NCBI GenBank assembly: GCA_001513105.1
Contig: LFSH01000030.1
Location: 1 to 45,479, forward strand
DNA from: Clostridiales bacterium DTU070
Lineage (GTDB): Bacteria; Bacillota; Clostridia; DSM-8532
DNA length: 45,479 nt
Direction of reading: 5' to 3'
Shown piece after piece: positions 1-8,521 of the stretch. Below the pieces are notes generated by a model. That model saw nothing but the letters and a program-made list of their open reading frames with translations, did no database searches and was not told the DNA's origin. Both the position numbers and the translations under genes were made by a program. Numbering within the stretch: position 1 is the first letter of the stretch; every line of letters begins with the position of its first letter.

Positions 1-58
1 AGCATTGTTCAGAGAAAATTTTTCAGAGGTTGTGTCACATATGTTTGACTTCTCTAGA
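1..58. repeat. Terminal inverted repeat, left copy
   Basis: Bases 1-58 are the exact reverse complement of 45420-45477 (58 of 58). Homology stops abruptly at 59. Because the copies lie at the very ends of the sequence and face outward, they are most simply the edges of a multi-copy element, such as an insertion sequence, where assembly stopped. No transposase is inside the window, so the element cannot be named. Confidence 0.85.
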
Positions 59-88
59 TTTTGCTTAAATAAATATTTGCCTGAAATA

Positions 89-117
89 TTGACAAAAAAT
101 GAACAATGTGATATTAA
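89..117 (+). promoter_or_regulatory. Promoter of feoAB
   Basis: A perfect -35 TTGACA (89-94), a 17-base spacer and TATTAA (112-117) give a sigma-A type promoter. The predicted start of transcription near 124 falls inside the operator boxes that follow. Confidence 0.65.
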
Positions 118-120
118 TAT

Positions 121-150
121 GTTAGAAAAATCTAACTTAGATTAATCTAA
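121..150. promoter_or_regulatory. Tandem DtxR/IdeR-type operator boxes
   Basis: Two adjacent palindromes follow the -10 element: GTTAGA-4-TCTAAC (121-136) and the perfect 14-mer TTAGATTAATCTAA (137-150). They resemble the DtxR/IdeR box core (TTAGGTTANCCTAA type). Their place over the start of transcription predicts iron-dependent repression of feoAB, probably by the DtxR-family protein encoded convergently at 2232-2612. Operator assignment is inference from symmetry and context. Confidence 0.65.
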
Positions 151-194
151 CTTTTACATATACCAACTATTGCACTTGCAAGGGGCGAGAACAG

Positions 195-437
195 GTGTTT
201 AAAAGAAAAGACACTGAGATAATAAATCAGAGCATCTATTATGCTGAAGACAACTCCCAGTATGTAATTGAAAACGCACCTGAGCTGGGTATTCTGAAAA
301 GCCTTGGAATTATAAAGAATGCCCGGGTTCAGAAGGTATTCACCCACCGGTTCGGCGGACCTGTGCTTGTCAGGGTGGGCTCCAGTGAGATTGCTATCGG
401 CAAGGATATCGCTGAAAAGATTATGGTGGGGAGGTAA
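195..437 (+). CDS. feoA: FeoA, ferrous iron transport accessory protein
   Basis: An 80-residue protein of FeoA size and fold type (SH3-like small beta-barrel). It keeps the family pattern of a hydrophobic G-I-LKSLGI stretch, a VFTHRFGGPVLVRVG core and the AIGKDIAEKI tail. FeoA binds the cytoplasmic face of FeoB and supports Fe(II) uptake. The start is GTG at 195, preceded by GGGGCGAGAACAG, a weak Shine-Dalgarno. It lies 5 bases before feoB, so the two are one operon under the promoter and operators at 89-150. An ATG-initiated version is not available in this frame. Confidence 0.85.
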   Translation: MFKRKDTEIINQSIYYAEDNSQYVIENAPELGILKSLGIIKNARVQKVFTHRFGGPVLVRVGSSEIAIGKDIAEKIMVGR

Positions 438-442
438 TTAAG

Positions 443-2218
443 GTGGCCGGCTGTCATGACATAAACGGGGAAGAAAAAGTACCCGGAAAGCAAAACACAA
501 TTCTGTTAATGGGAAATCCGAATGTAGGGAAAAGCGTATTTTTTTCAGATATGACGGGTATCCAGGTGGTCAGTTCCAATTATGCGGGGACCACCGTTAC
601 TTATACAGAGGGAACGGTTAAACTGGGTGATGAATCCTATACTTTAATAGACGTACCTGGTACATATTCTCTTGAAGCCACATCTGATGCAGAAGCCGTT
701 GCAATAAGTTTTTTGAACAGTAATCCTGTTGCAGTAATATGCGTACTGGATGCTACCAACCTGGAAAGAAACATTAAACTCGGCCTCGAACTGCAGAAAT
801 ATAACGTGCCGATTGTATATGCGTTAAACCTTCTTGACGTTGCAAAACGGCATGGTTTTGAAATAAATACAGGATTATTGTCCATAGAACTTGGGGCACC
901 TGTTATTCCGACCGTTGCCGTAAAAGGCGAAGGCATTGATGAGCTGAAAAATGAACTTAAGAATATATTGAAACGGCCCGGGCGTGGCTGCAGTGAATGT
1001 TCATCCTGCCCCGGATGTAAAGGCAGTGAACTTGATGCATGGGAAAGGGCAAAAGAAATTGCCGACAGGGTCAGGATTAGAGTTGAAGGTGAACTCAGCT
1101 TTTTGGACAGGCTTGGAAGAAACATGGTTAAGCCATGGCCGGGATTTCCAATTGCCTTTCTTGTCATCCTGTTATCGCTCGGAGTAATTGTAGGGGGCGG
1201 TAAGGTACTTTCCGAGATAATACTGCTTCCCCTGGTGGAAAATGCCCTGGTTCCTTTCTTCAGGAATCTGTTTTCGTCATTTATTCCCGAAGGTATGTTT
1301 CTCAATATCCTTATCGGTGAGTATGGTATTTTTGTAATCAGTTTTGAATGGATTATTACACTGATTTTCCCGTATGTGTTTTTATTTTATGTTGTTTTTT
1401 CGTTCCTTGAGGATTCGGGTGTTCTGCCCCGATTAAGCGTTTTGTTTGACAACCTGATGCGGAGGATGGGTGTCCAGGGCGGCAGCATGATTACCATTCT
1501 AATGGGATATGGCTGCGCTGTACCCGCGATTATTGGCTCAAGGGTTGCCACAACCAAAAAGGAACGATTGATAATATCTGCAGTTGTCTGTTTTGCAGTA
1601 CCCTGCATTTCGCAGACAGGAGCGCTGATAAGCCTGTTTGCAGGGTTTTCGCCCTTGTTACTGGTTCTTATGTTCCTTCTGTCATTTGTTATAATGATAA
1701 TCGTATCCAACGTCCTCAGCCGGGTATTAAAAGGGAAAGTCGATCCCTTGGTAATCGAGATTCCAAATTTACTGATGCCCAATGCCAGTGCATATGGCAA
1801 AAAACTGATGCTGCGAATGAAGAACTTCCTGGTGGAGGCTGAACTGCCGATGCTGTTGTCAGTAGTAATTGCGGCTTTATTAAAGGAAACCGGCCTTCTG
1901 GATTATATTGCAGTATACCTTGAGCCTGTTATCAGCGGATGGCTTGGATTGCCGAAAGAGGCGGTAATAGCATTGATTCTTGGAATTGTCCGCCGTGAGA
2001 TGGCAGTTGCGCCGCTGCTTGAAATAGAAGGATTAACGGCACTACAGGCATTTGTAGGAGGAACGGTGGCATTGCTGTACCTGCCATGCCTGTCTGTATT
2101 CGGAATCCTGTCGAAAGAGTTCAGTCCTAAAGTGGCACTGGCTATTGCAGGTTCTACAGTTCTGACTGCCTTGACCGTAGCCGGACTGATAAACCAGGTT
2201 GCGCATTTGTTCATGTAA
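443..2218 (+). CDS. feoB: FeoB, Fe(II) transporter with N-terminal G domain
   Basis: A 591-residue FeoB that imports Fe(II) across the cytoplasmic membrane. The G domain has G1 GNPNVGKS (24-31), G3 DVPGTYS and G4 NLLD. The membrane part holds hydrophobic segments from about 235 on, including the two FeoB gate signatures GYGCAVPAIIGSR and VVCFAVPCISQ. It is shorter than the usual 650-770 residues. The linker between G domain and membrane carries a CxxCxxCxxC cluster (C183, C186, C189, C192), unusual for the family. Start is GTG at 443, five bases after feoA. It is probably iron-repressed through the boxes at 121-150. Confidence 0.93.
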   Translation: MAGCHDINGEEKVPGKQNTILLMGNPNVGKSVFFSDMTGIQVVSSNYAGTTVTYTEGTVKLGDESYTLIDVPGTYSLEATSDAEAVAISFLNSNPVAVICVLDATNLERNIKLGLELQKYNVPIVYALNLLDVAKRHGFEINTGLLSIELGAPVIPTVAVKGEGIDELKNELKNILKRPGRGCSECSSCPGCKGSELDAWERAKEIADRVRIRVEGELSFLDRLGRNMVKPWPGFPIAFLVILLSLGVIVGGGKVLSEIILLPLVENALVPFFRNLFSSFIPEGMFLNILIGEYGIFVISFEWIITLIFPYVFLFYVVFSFLEDSGVLPRLSVLFDNLMRRMGVQGGSMITILMGYGCAVPAIIGSRVATTKKERLIISAVVCFAVPCISQTGALISLFAGFSPLLLVLMFLLSFVIMIIVSNVLSRVLKGKVDPLVIEIPNLLMPNASAYGKKLMLRMKNFLVEAELPMLLSVVIAALLKETGLLDYIAVYLEPVISGWLGLPKEAVIALILGIVRREMAVAPLLEIEGLTALQAFVGGTVALLYLPCLSVFGILSKEFSPKVALAIAGSTVLTALTVAGLINQVAHLFM

Positions 2219-2231
2219 TTCTTTTTAAATC

Positions 2232-2612
2232 TTATTCCGTTTTGTTGGCTTCCATGAATTTTTGCATGGCACTTATGGAATCGTTGCTGATGACATGCTC
2301 GATATGGCATGCGTCCCTGTCAGCGGTTTCTTCGTCAACTTTTAAAACATTAATTAAGAACTTCTGAATAATCTGGTGCTTTTCAGAGGTTAATTTGGCT
2401 TTCTCGAGGCCTGCAGGCGTTAAAAACACTTCCTTGTACTTTTCGCTTATGACCAGTCCTTTTTCAGCAAGCGTTGCCATTGCACTGTTGACGCTTGCCT
2501 TTGAAACCCCCAGCCTTTCGGAAATATCTGAAACTCTCGCTCCGGAGGTTCCACCGGTAAGTTCATAAATTGCTTCAAGGTAATTTTCCATTGTAAAGGT
2601 GAGCTTCGACAT
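2232..2612 (-). CDS. DtxR/MntR-family metal-dependent repressor
   Basis: A 126-residue protein with an N-terminal winged helix (ENYLEAIYELT, then RVSDISERLGVSKASVNSAM) and a dimerisation/metal segment containing ACHIEHVIS, the conserved DtxR/MntR metal-site helix. There is no SH3-like third domain, as in MntR and short IdeR-like proteins. It is convergent with feoB (13 bases between stops) and is the obvious candidate to read the boxes in front of feoA. The ATG at 2612 sits 7 bases after a GGAGG; a GTG one codon earlier is possible. Fe(II) versus Mn(II) cannot be decided from sequence; the neighbourhood favours iron. Confidence 0.88.
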   Translation of the reverse strand: MSKLTFTMENYLEAIYELTGGTSGARVSDISERLGVSKASVNSAMATLAEKGLVISEKYKEVFLTPAGLEKAKLTSEKHQIIQKFLINVLKVDEETADRDACHIEHVISNDSISAMQKFMEANKTE

Positions 2613-2649
2613 CACAGCACCTCCGCAGCATAAAGCAAATCACAGAATT

Positions 2650-2664
2650 TACCTTAATTAGGTA
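2650..2664. promoter_or_regulatory. Candidate autoregulatory operator of the DtxR-family gene
   Basis: TACCT-5-AGGTA is a perfect 5-bp inverted repeat centred on TAATT. It lies just downstream of a minus-strand TATAAT (complement of 2676-2681) and about 40 bases upstream of the regulator's start codon. It differs from the feoA boxes, so it may be a weaker site or bind another protein. Confidence 0.4.
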
Positions 2665-2821
2665 TTGTTATTTTTATTATACACTCTATCCTGCAAAAAA
2701 TAAAGGTAAAGGAAAAACTTTGCTTTGCTTGAGATATGTGGCATATACCTGCCCATTCAGAAACTTGCCTGTCAACTCCCCGGGAAAAACACCTCAGTCC
2801 GTCCAATTCCTGTTCGGAAAT

Positions 2822-2868
2822 AAAAAATGCAGGAGCAGACGCTTCGGTCTACTCCTGTATTTTTTTTC
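2822..2868 (-). terminator. Bidirectional terminator downstream of the CRISPR array
   Basis: An 11-bp stem with one mismatch (2830-2840 with 2847-2857) encloses the loop GCTTCG, with an A-run on the left and a T-run on the right. On the minus strand it would end the pre-crRNA transcript after the trailer-end repeat. Confidence 0.7.
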
Positions 2869-2916
2869 AGTCTGGCTTAACATTGAGAAAATGTTCACCT
2901 GGGCACAGACTATAAT

Positions 2917-3276
2917 GTTTCAATTTCTCATAGGTAGGCCCAAAACAAGCGAAGATTATGGAAGTGGTGCAGTTTCTGTGTAGTTTCAATTCCTTATAGG
3001 TAGGCTCAAAACGTCAATTGCAACAGCCAAATCCTCGCCAAGAGTTCTGAGTTTCAATTCCTTATAGGTAGGCTCAAAACGTTTTAAAAATATTTCTTTT
3101 ATTTCAGTATACGAGTTTCAATTCCTTATAGGTAGGCTCAAAACTATTAAAGTAGTATTAAAAAACTTATTATGAATTATGTTTCAATTCCTTATAGGTA
3201 GGCTCAAAACCTAAAAAATCACTCGAGGAAATAGAAAAAGAAATGCGTTTCAATTCCTTATAGGTAGGCTCAAAAC
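2917..3276 (-). CRISPR. CRISPR array, 6 repeats and 5 spacers, type I-B-like repeat
   Basis: Repeats of 30 bases start at 2917, 2983, 3051, 3115, 3181 and 3247. Spacers are 36, 38, 34, 36 and 36 bases. The last five repeats are identical; the first (2917-2946) has four changes. On the minus strand the repeat begins GTTTTGAGCC and ends ATTGAAAC, the 8-base crRNA handle typical of type I-B systems of Clostridia, so transcription should run right to left. The decayed repeat is then at the trailer end, as expected. No cas gene is present in the window, so interference would depend on cas genes elsewhere. Confidence 0.95.
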
Positions 3277-3500
3277 CCGTCAAATGCGCATAAACAGCGG
3301 ATGTTAAAAAACGGGTGTTTTATGTGTTTCCTGTATGAAACCCTGTAACAGTTGAAATTACTCAATATTTATTTCCGTCGATCCCCGGGGATTTTTACAC
3401 TATCGGACATCGACGGATCTTTTCCGGCCCTGATTGAATAACATAGCAGGTTGATTTTTAACGTCGTTGGTTTAATTATAGCATATTTTTACATATTGTG
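3277..3500 (-). promoter_or_regulatory. CRISPR leader region
   Basis: The AT-rich, gene-free stretch on the leader-proximal side of the array. It contains an 8-bp inverted repeat CCGTCGAT/ATCGACGG (3375-3382 and 3409-3416) enclosing CCCCGGGG. Leader position follows from the repeat orientation and the degenerate repeat at the opposite end. No promoter is assigned precisely. Confidence 0.5.
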
Positions 3501-3645
3501 TCACTTAATTTGCAGAACTCTTTTTTATGCTGTTCCCGGAAATTCTCTGCATACTCAAAGATGTTGCGGATAAGGGGAAATCAGGCTGTTATACATCCCG
3601 ACACACAAAAGAATATGACAAAAGGGATTAATTACATATACAGTA

Positions 3646-3674
3646 TTGACATGTTAAAATAAGATTGTTAAAAT
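3646..3674 (+). promoter_or_regulatory. Promoter of the FadR-type regulator
   Basis: TTGACA (3646-3651), a 17-base spacer and TAAAAT (3669-3674). The predicted start of transcription is around 3681, directly before the palindrome at 3685-3697. Confidence 0.7.
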
Positions 3675-3684
3675 AATAACAGAA

Positions 3685-3697
3685 CTGGTCTGACCAG
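3685..3697. promoter_or_regulatory. FadR/GntR-type operator
   Basis: CTGGTC-T-GACCAG is a perfect palindrome around one central base and matches the TGGTCNGACCA core of FadR-subfamily operators. It lies between the -10 box and the start codon of the FadR-type gene, so autoregulation is likely. A single copy is seen. Confidence 0.75.
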
Positions 3698-3750
3698 ATT
3701 TCATTCAAAATAAATTCGTTCAAAGCAAACCAGACCCGGGGAGCGATTCG

Positions 3751-4461
3751 ATGAATGGCGCTGACAAGCCGTCAAGGATTTCACATAAGGAATTATTTGT
3801 AAGAAAAATGACGAGGGATATTCTGTCCGGAAAATTGAACCCGGGTGACAGGCTGCCTTCAGAGCGTGAACTGGCGGCTGAACTGGGGATTGGGAAGACC
3901 GTTGTCCATTCGGGATATGAAAAACTCTCCAACATGGGGTTGGTGGATATCAAACCCAAATCCGGCGTTTTTGTGGCAGACTATATGAAAACCGGGAATA
4001 TAGAGATTCTTAATGCAATTGTTCAGCTTAGCGGAAACGAATTAAGCAGGGAAGTTACAACAGGTATCCTGGATTTACGGCTTGCAGTTGAAGGCATGGC
4101 GTTCAGGGAACTATGCCTCCGCAGAAGTGAAGAGGATATAGCGTATCTTAAGAGAATCACAGGAGAGATTCGTAATACTGCAGACAGGGCCGGGGAAGAC
4201 GAACTGGCTGAACGCTTTTTCCAATGGCACCGTGAGATCTGTATTTTAAGCGGCAAAAGCATTCTTACCCTGTTCATGAATACAGCCCATGATGTATCGA
4301 TTGCGTTCTGGGTTAACTATCTGAGGATGTACGGTATTACCTTTGCCATTGACCGCCTGGAACGGTTTATTGAGTTGATTGAAGCCCGCGACGGGGAAGG
4401 AGCATATAACCTGCTGGCAAAAGGTATTGATGATTATCTTGCCAGGCTTGAAAACGAATGA
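3751..4461 (+). CDS. GntR-family regulator, FadR subfamily (FCD domain)
   Basis: A 236-residue repressor. Residues about 10-75 form the GntR winged helix (GKLNPGDRLPSERELAAELGIGKTVVHSGYEKLSNMG..., read in parts), and about 95-230 form the all-helical FCD ligand domain, with the histidines of the usual metal/acid-binding pocket visible (QWHREI). Members sense small carboxylates or fatty acyl compounds. The ATG at 3751 follows GGGGAG. The operator at 3685-3697 suggests it controls itself and perhaps the oxidoreductase-hypAB genes 85 bases downstream. The ligand cannot be predicted. Confidence 0.85.
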   Translation: MNGADKPSRISHKELFVRKMTRDILSGKLNPGDRLPSERELAAELGIGKTVVHSGYEKLSNMGLVDIKPKSGVFVADYMKTGNIEILNAIVQLSGNELSREVTTGILDLRLAVEGMAFRELCLRRSEEDIAYLKRITGEIRNTADRAGEDELAERFFQWHREICILSGKSILTLFMNTAHDVSIAFWVNYLRMYGITFAIDRLERFIELIEARDGEGAYNLLAKGIDDYLARLENE

Positions 4462-4546
4462 TATGGACGGCTGTCCATTTTTTATTTTCTGCTGTTGTGG
4501 TGCAGCGATGAGTTTTATCTGATGAAAATGGAAGGAGCGTATCATT

Positions 4547-7338
4547 ATGGGCGAGCAGACCAAATCAAACATGCCACTGGACGAAAGCAAACTGTCTTTT
4601 AAAATTCCACGGACCGATGAACCAAGGGAGAAAATAATCAAGCTTGGGAAAATGATTACCGATCGTGTACCGGCAAAACTCAAAGGCGTTACGGGAGATG
4701 ATCCCGAGTACTGGGGGCGCTTGCCGGACTGGTTACCGACGAGATGGCGGATATCGCCATGAAGATGGGAGTCAGAAAGCCTAAGACTTTACCTGAACTG
4801 GCCAAATTGACAGGCAAGGATGAAGAATACCTGGAGAAGATTTTAAATGAAATGGCCTATATCGGGCTTATCGAGTACAACTGGGAAAACCCGGAGCGTA
4901 AGAAACAGTATGTACTGCCGCGGTTTGTTCCCGGCAGTGCCGAGTTTTTTAACATGCGAAAATCCCAGATTGACGAGCATCCTGAAGTTGCTGCCTTTTT
5001 TGAGCGCATGACTTTTCTGCCCCTGGAAAAGATTACCCCGATGGTACCGCCCGGAGGAGCCGGTATCGGTATGCATGTCATACCGGTGGAAAAGGCCATC
5101 GAAACAGAGAACCAGTCGATAGACATCGAGCATATTTCGTACTGGCTGAAGAAATATAACGGCAAATACGCAAAAAGCATGTGTTCCTGCCGTATCAGCC
5201 GGGCAAAACTCGGGGAAGGCTGCGGCGACGACCCCGAAAGCTGGTGCATAGCCATTGGGGATATGGCTGATTATATAGTTGAGACAGGCCGCGGCGAATA
5301 CGTAACCTACGATGAAGTGCTGGATATCTTAAAGCAGGCGGAGGATAACGGTTTTGTCCATCAGATAACCAATATCGACGGCGAGAATAAAATATTCGCG
5401 ATATGCAACTGCAATGTTAATGTATGTAATGCGCTCCGTACGTCACAGCTTTTCAATACCCCGAACCTCAGCCGCAGCGCTTATGTGGCAAGGGTTGAAA
5501 AAGAGAAATGCGTGGCGTGCGGCCGATGCGTGGAGCATTGCCCCGCGGGTGCCGTAAAACTGGGCCAGAAACTCTGTACAAAGAACGGTCCAATAGAATA
5601 CCCGCGTATTGAGCTTCCCGACGATACTCCCTGGGGACCTGAGAAGTGGAGTATAGACTATCGTGACAAAAACCGCATCAATTGTCATGACACCGGTACA
5701 TCTCCGTGTAAAACAGCGTGCCCGGCCCATATTTCGGTACAGGGTTACCTGAAACTTGCGGCACAGGGCAGATACCGTGATGCTCTAAAACTTATCAAGC
5801 ATGACAATCCGTTCCCGGCAGTCTGCGGGCGTATCTGCAACCGGCGCTGCGAGGATGCATGCACGCGCGGTACTGTTGATCAGGCTGTTGCCATCGATGA
5901 AGTAAAGAGGTTCATTGCACAGCAGGACCTTGATGCAAATACGAGATATATTCCTGAACCGGTTATTCCGAAAATCGGCGGCGGCTTTGAAGAGAAAATC
6001 GCGATAATCGGGGCCGGACCTGCAGGTATGAGCTGTACGTACTTCCTTGCGCTGAAGGGGTATAAGCCTGTGGTTTTTGAAAAGGAAGCAAGGCCCGGCG
6101 GAATGCTGATGAATGGAATTCCCGGGTTCCGTCACGAGAAAGATGTTGTTGAGGCTGAAATTGACATTCTGCGCGAGCTGGGCGTTGAATTCAGATGCGG
6201 TGTGGAAGTCGGAAAGGATGTTACGATACAGGAACTTCGTGAACAGGGCTTTAAAGGCTTTTATATCTCTGTCGGGCTTCAGAATGCTGCGAGGCTGAAT
6301 ATTCCCGGTGAAGACAGTGAAGGTGTGATTTCGGGCATAGATTTTTTACGCAGTGTTAACCTTGATGGAAACAGCAAGCTTTCGGGCAGGGTGGTTGTAA
6401 TCGGCGGCGGAAATGTTGCATGCGATGTCGCGCGTACCGCTGTACACTGCAATGCCGACAGCGTAAGCATGTACTGCCTTGAAAGCTACGATGAGATGCC
6501 CTGCGGTGAAGAAGAACGCTCCGAATGCGAGACGGAGGGTATAGCCATCCATACCGGATGGGGGCCGATGGAGATTATCTCCGGCAGCGGAAAGGTTACA
6601 GGTATAAAGTTCAAAAAATGCTTGTCGGTCAAGGACAGCGAAGGCCGCTTTTCACCCGTATACGACGAGAGCGTTACAGAAACGGTCGAGTGCGATATTG
6701 TCCTGTATTGCATAGGGCAGAGACCTGGTTACAGGCATCTGCTCGACGGCACGAAGGTTGAGTTTAATCCCAACGGCACGATCAAGGCCGACCCGGTGAC
6801 CTGCCAGACAGCTGAACCCGATATTTTTGCCGGAGGAGATGTATGCTACGGGCCCAAATTCGTAATTGATGCCATTGCAGCCGGAAGAGAGGGGGCTGTT
6901 TCACTGCACCGTTTCGTACAGCCCGATACCAGCCTTACAATAGGGCGTAATCTCCGCCGGTTCATTGAACTGGACAAGGAAAACATCATGATTGATATGG
7001 AAAACTTCGACAATACCCCGAGACAACGTACAGGCTATAACGAAGCCCTTGCCAGAACCTTCCGTGACAGCCGCACCGGTTTTACCGCGGAGCAGGTGAA
7101 AAAGGAAACGGCACGATGCCTTGACTGCGGTGTATCGGTGGTTGACCCGAATAAATGTATCGGCTGCGGTATTTGTACCACGAAATGTGAATTTGATGCC
7201 ATCAGGCTGTACCGTGAACGGCCGGAGTGCAGCACGATGATTCGGACTGAAGACAAGATGAAAGCCATTCTCCCGTATATGATAAAGCGCGCAGTAAGGA
7301 TTAAGTTTGGAAGAAAGAAAGGCAAAAAAGATGCATGA
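4547..7338 (+). CDS. Large Fe-S/FAD oxidoreductase (GltD-like), interrupted by a one-base frameshift
   Basis: Two frames together make one protein of about 930 residues. Frame one starts at ATG 4547 after GGAAGGAG and runs DDPEYWG; frame two continues GALAGLVTDEMADIAMKM. One extra G in the G5 run at 4713-4717 would join them. Reading on: a winged-helix-like segment (about 4790-4920); Cys-rich segments MCSCRI and ICNCNVNVC; a 4Fe-4S motif CVACGRCVEHCP; the GltD-type cysteine region CKTACPAH...CGRICNRRCEDAC; FAD motif IIGAGPAG; NAD(P) motif VVVIGGGNVACDVA; and a C-terminal CIGCGICTTKC ferredoxin motif. It looks like a cytoplasmic electron-transfer flavoprotein. The partner acceptor is unknown. 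It overlaps hypA by 8 bases. Confidence 0.75.
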
Positions 7339-7675
7339 ACTGGGAATAGTCTTTCACATAATTAAAACAATAGAACGTATCGGAGAGGAAAACAGGCTGA
7401 ATACGGTTACCGAAGTAACGCTGGAGCTGGGGGAAGTGTCGGGAGTGATCCCGGGTGAGCTTAACGACTGCTGGAACTGGGCCGTGAAAAAGACCGGCCT
7501 TATGAACGAAGCAAAGCTGCTGATAGAAAAAATACCGGCGCTTACCTTTTGTGAAAGCTGCAAAGAGACGTACGGAACCATACGGCATGGGCGAATCTGT
7601 CCTTACTGCGGCAGCGAAATGACTTATCTTGTACAGGGTAATGAAATTAACCTGAAAGAGATAAAAGCATGTTAA
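7331..7675 (+). CDS. hypA: HypA, nickel metallochaperone
   Basis: A 114-residue HypA/HybF protein. The start is ATG 7331, giving the invariant N-terminal MHE in which His2 binds Ni(II); an in-frame TTG at 7307 would bury that residue and is rejected. The zinc ribbon is C74-x2-C77 and C90-x2-C93. HypA delivers nickel to [NiFe]-hydrogenase (and in some bacteria urease) precursors together with HypB. It overlaps the oxidoreductase by 8 bases and precedes hypB by 16, so the three are translationally linked. Confidence 0.92.
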   Translation: MHELGIVFHIIKTIERIGEENRLNTVTEVTLELGEVSGVIPGELNDCWNWAVKKTGLMNEAKLLIEKIPALTFCESCKETYGTIRHGRICPYCGSEMTYLVQGNEINLKEIKAC

Positions 7676-7691
7676 ACCGGAGGTTTTATTA

Positions 7692-8366
7692 ATGGAAAAA
7701 GTAAGGATTATAGAAGTTAAGGAGAGTATTTTTGCCGACAACGACAGGGAAGCCGAAAGAATACGATCACAGCTTAAGCAGGAGAAAACATTCCTTCTGA
7801 ACCTTATGTCATCCCCGGGCAGCGGAAAAACAACAATGCTTATGCGGACAATAGAGGAACTGAAGTACGAGTTCCGTACCGGTGTGATGGAGGCGGATAT
7901 TGACTCATCGGTGGATGCAGAAAAAGTTGCCGGTGCCGGTGTGAAGACCATCCAGATTCATACAGGGGGCATGTGCCACCTTGATGCGGGTATGACCGAA
8001 CAGGGGCTGAAGGAGCTGGGCACAGAGGATTTGGACCTGGTAATACTCGAAAATGTCGGAAACCTCGTATGCCCTGCGGAGTTCGATACCGGCGCGGTAA
8101 GGAATGCGATGATCCTTTCGGTTCCGGAAGGGCACGACAAGCCTCTGAAATACCCGCTGATATTTACCGTATGTGATGTACTGATCATAAACAAGATTGA
8201 TGTACTGCCATATTTCGATTTTGACCTGGAAAAGGTCAGGGAATATGCCCATATGCGGAATCCCGACCTTAAAATCTTCCCGGTTTCGGCAAAGACAGGG
8301 GAAGGCATGGATGCATGGATTAACTGGCTCAGGCAGCAGGTAAACGACTGGATCCGGACTGATTAA
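7692..8366 (+). CDS. hypB: HypB, nickel-insertion GTPase
   Basis: A 224-residue SIMIBI-class GTPase. It has the P-loop SSPGSGKTT (40-48), the DIDSS switch segment, HTGGMCHLDA with the conserved Cys-His metal site at the dimer interface, ENVGNLVCPA and the guanine-specificity motif NKID. There is no His-rich N-terminal nickel store and no CxxCGC start, so it is the minimal type. ATG 7692 follows CCGGAGG. Together with HypA it would mature a nickel enzyme, but no hydrogenase structural gene or other hyp gene (hypCDEF) is in this window. Confidence 0.93.
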   Translation: MEKVRIIEVKESIFADNDREAERIRSQLKQEKTFLLNLMSSPGSGKTTMLMRTIEELKYEFRTGVMEADIDSSVDAEKVAGAGVKTIQIHTGGMCHLDAGMTEQGLKELGTEDLDLVILENVGNLVCPAEFDTGAVRNAMILSVPEGHDKPLKYPLIFTVCDVLIINKIDVLPYFDFDLEKVREYAHMRNPDLKIFPVSAKTGEGMDAWINWLRQQVNDWIRTD

Positions 8367-8385
8367 CAGGAGAATCAATTGTATT

Positions 8386-8423
8386 GAAAAAACACCGGCA
8401 GCGATGTGTAAGCCGCCGGTGTT
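8386..8423 (-). terminator. Terminator of the ABC exporter operon
   Basis: AACACCGGC (8391-8399) pairs perfectly with GCCGGTGTT (8415-8423). Read on the minus strand the stem is followed by a run of six T, which fits termination of the two ABC genes; on the plus strand no T-run follows. Confidence 0.7.
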
Positions 8424-8521
8424 GCCGTATTCAGGATAATAATATTTGATCAACGCATTTTTTGCAGTAAGGAAATGAGGCAGGCATAACGGGTAAGTGT
8501 ATAAAACAGCAGTTAATAGAT

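Noticed and set aside
637-1305. Long antisense open frame within feoB
   Set aside because: It mirrors feoB codon structure, lacks a binding site and encodes a low-complexity Ser/Pro/Arg-rich product; feoB motifs are clear on the other strand.
2720-2983. Open frame running into the CRISPR array
   Set aside because: It contains a terminator hairpin and part of the first repeat, and its product has no recognisable pattern.
7301-7951. Antisense frame across hypA and hypB
   Set aside because: Both hyp genes have full family signatures on the plus strand; the antisense product is unrecognisable.
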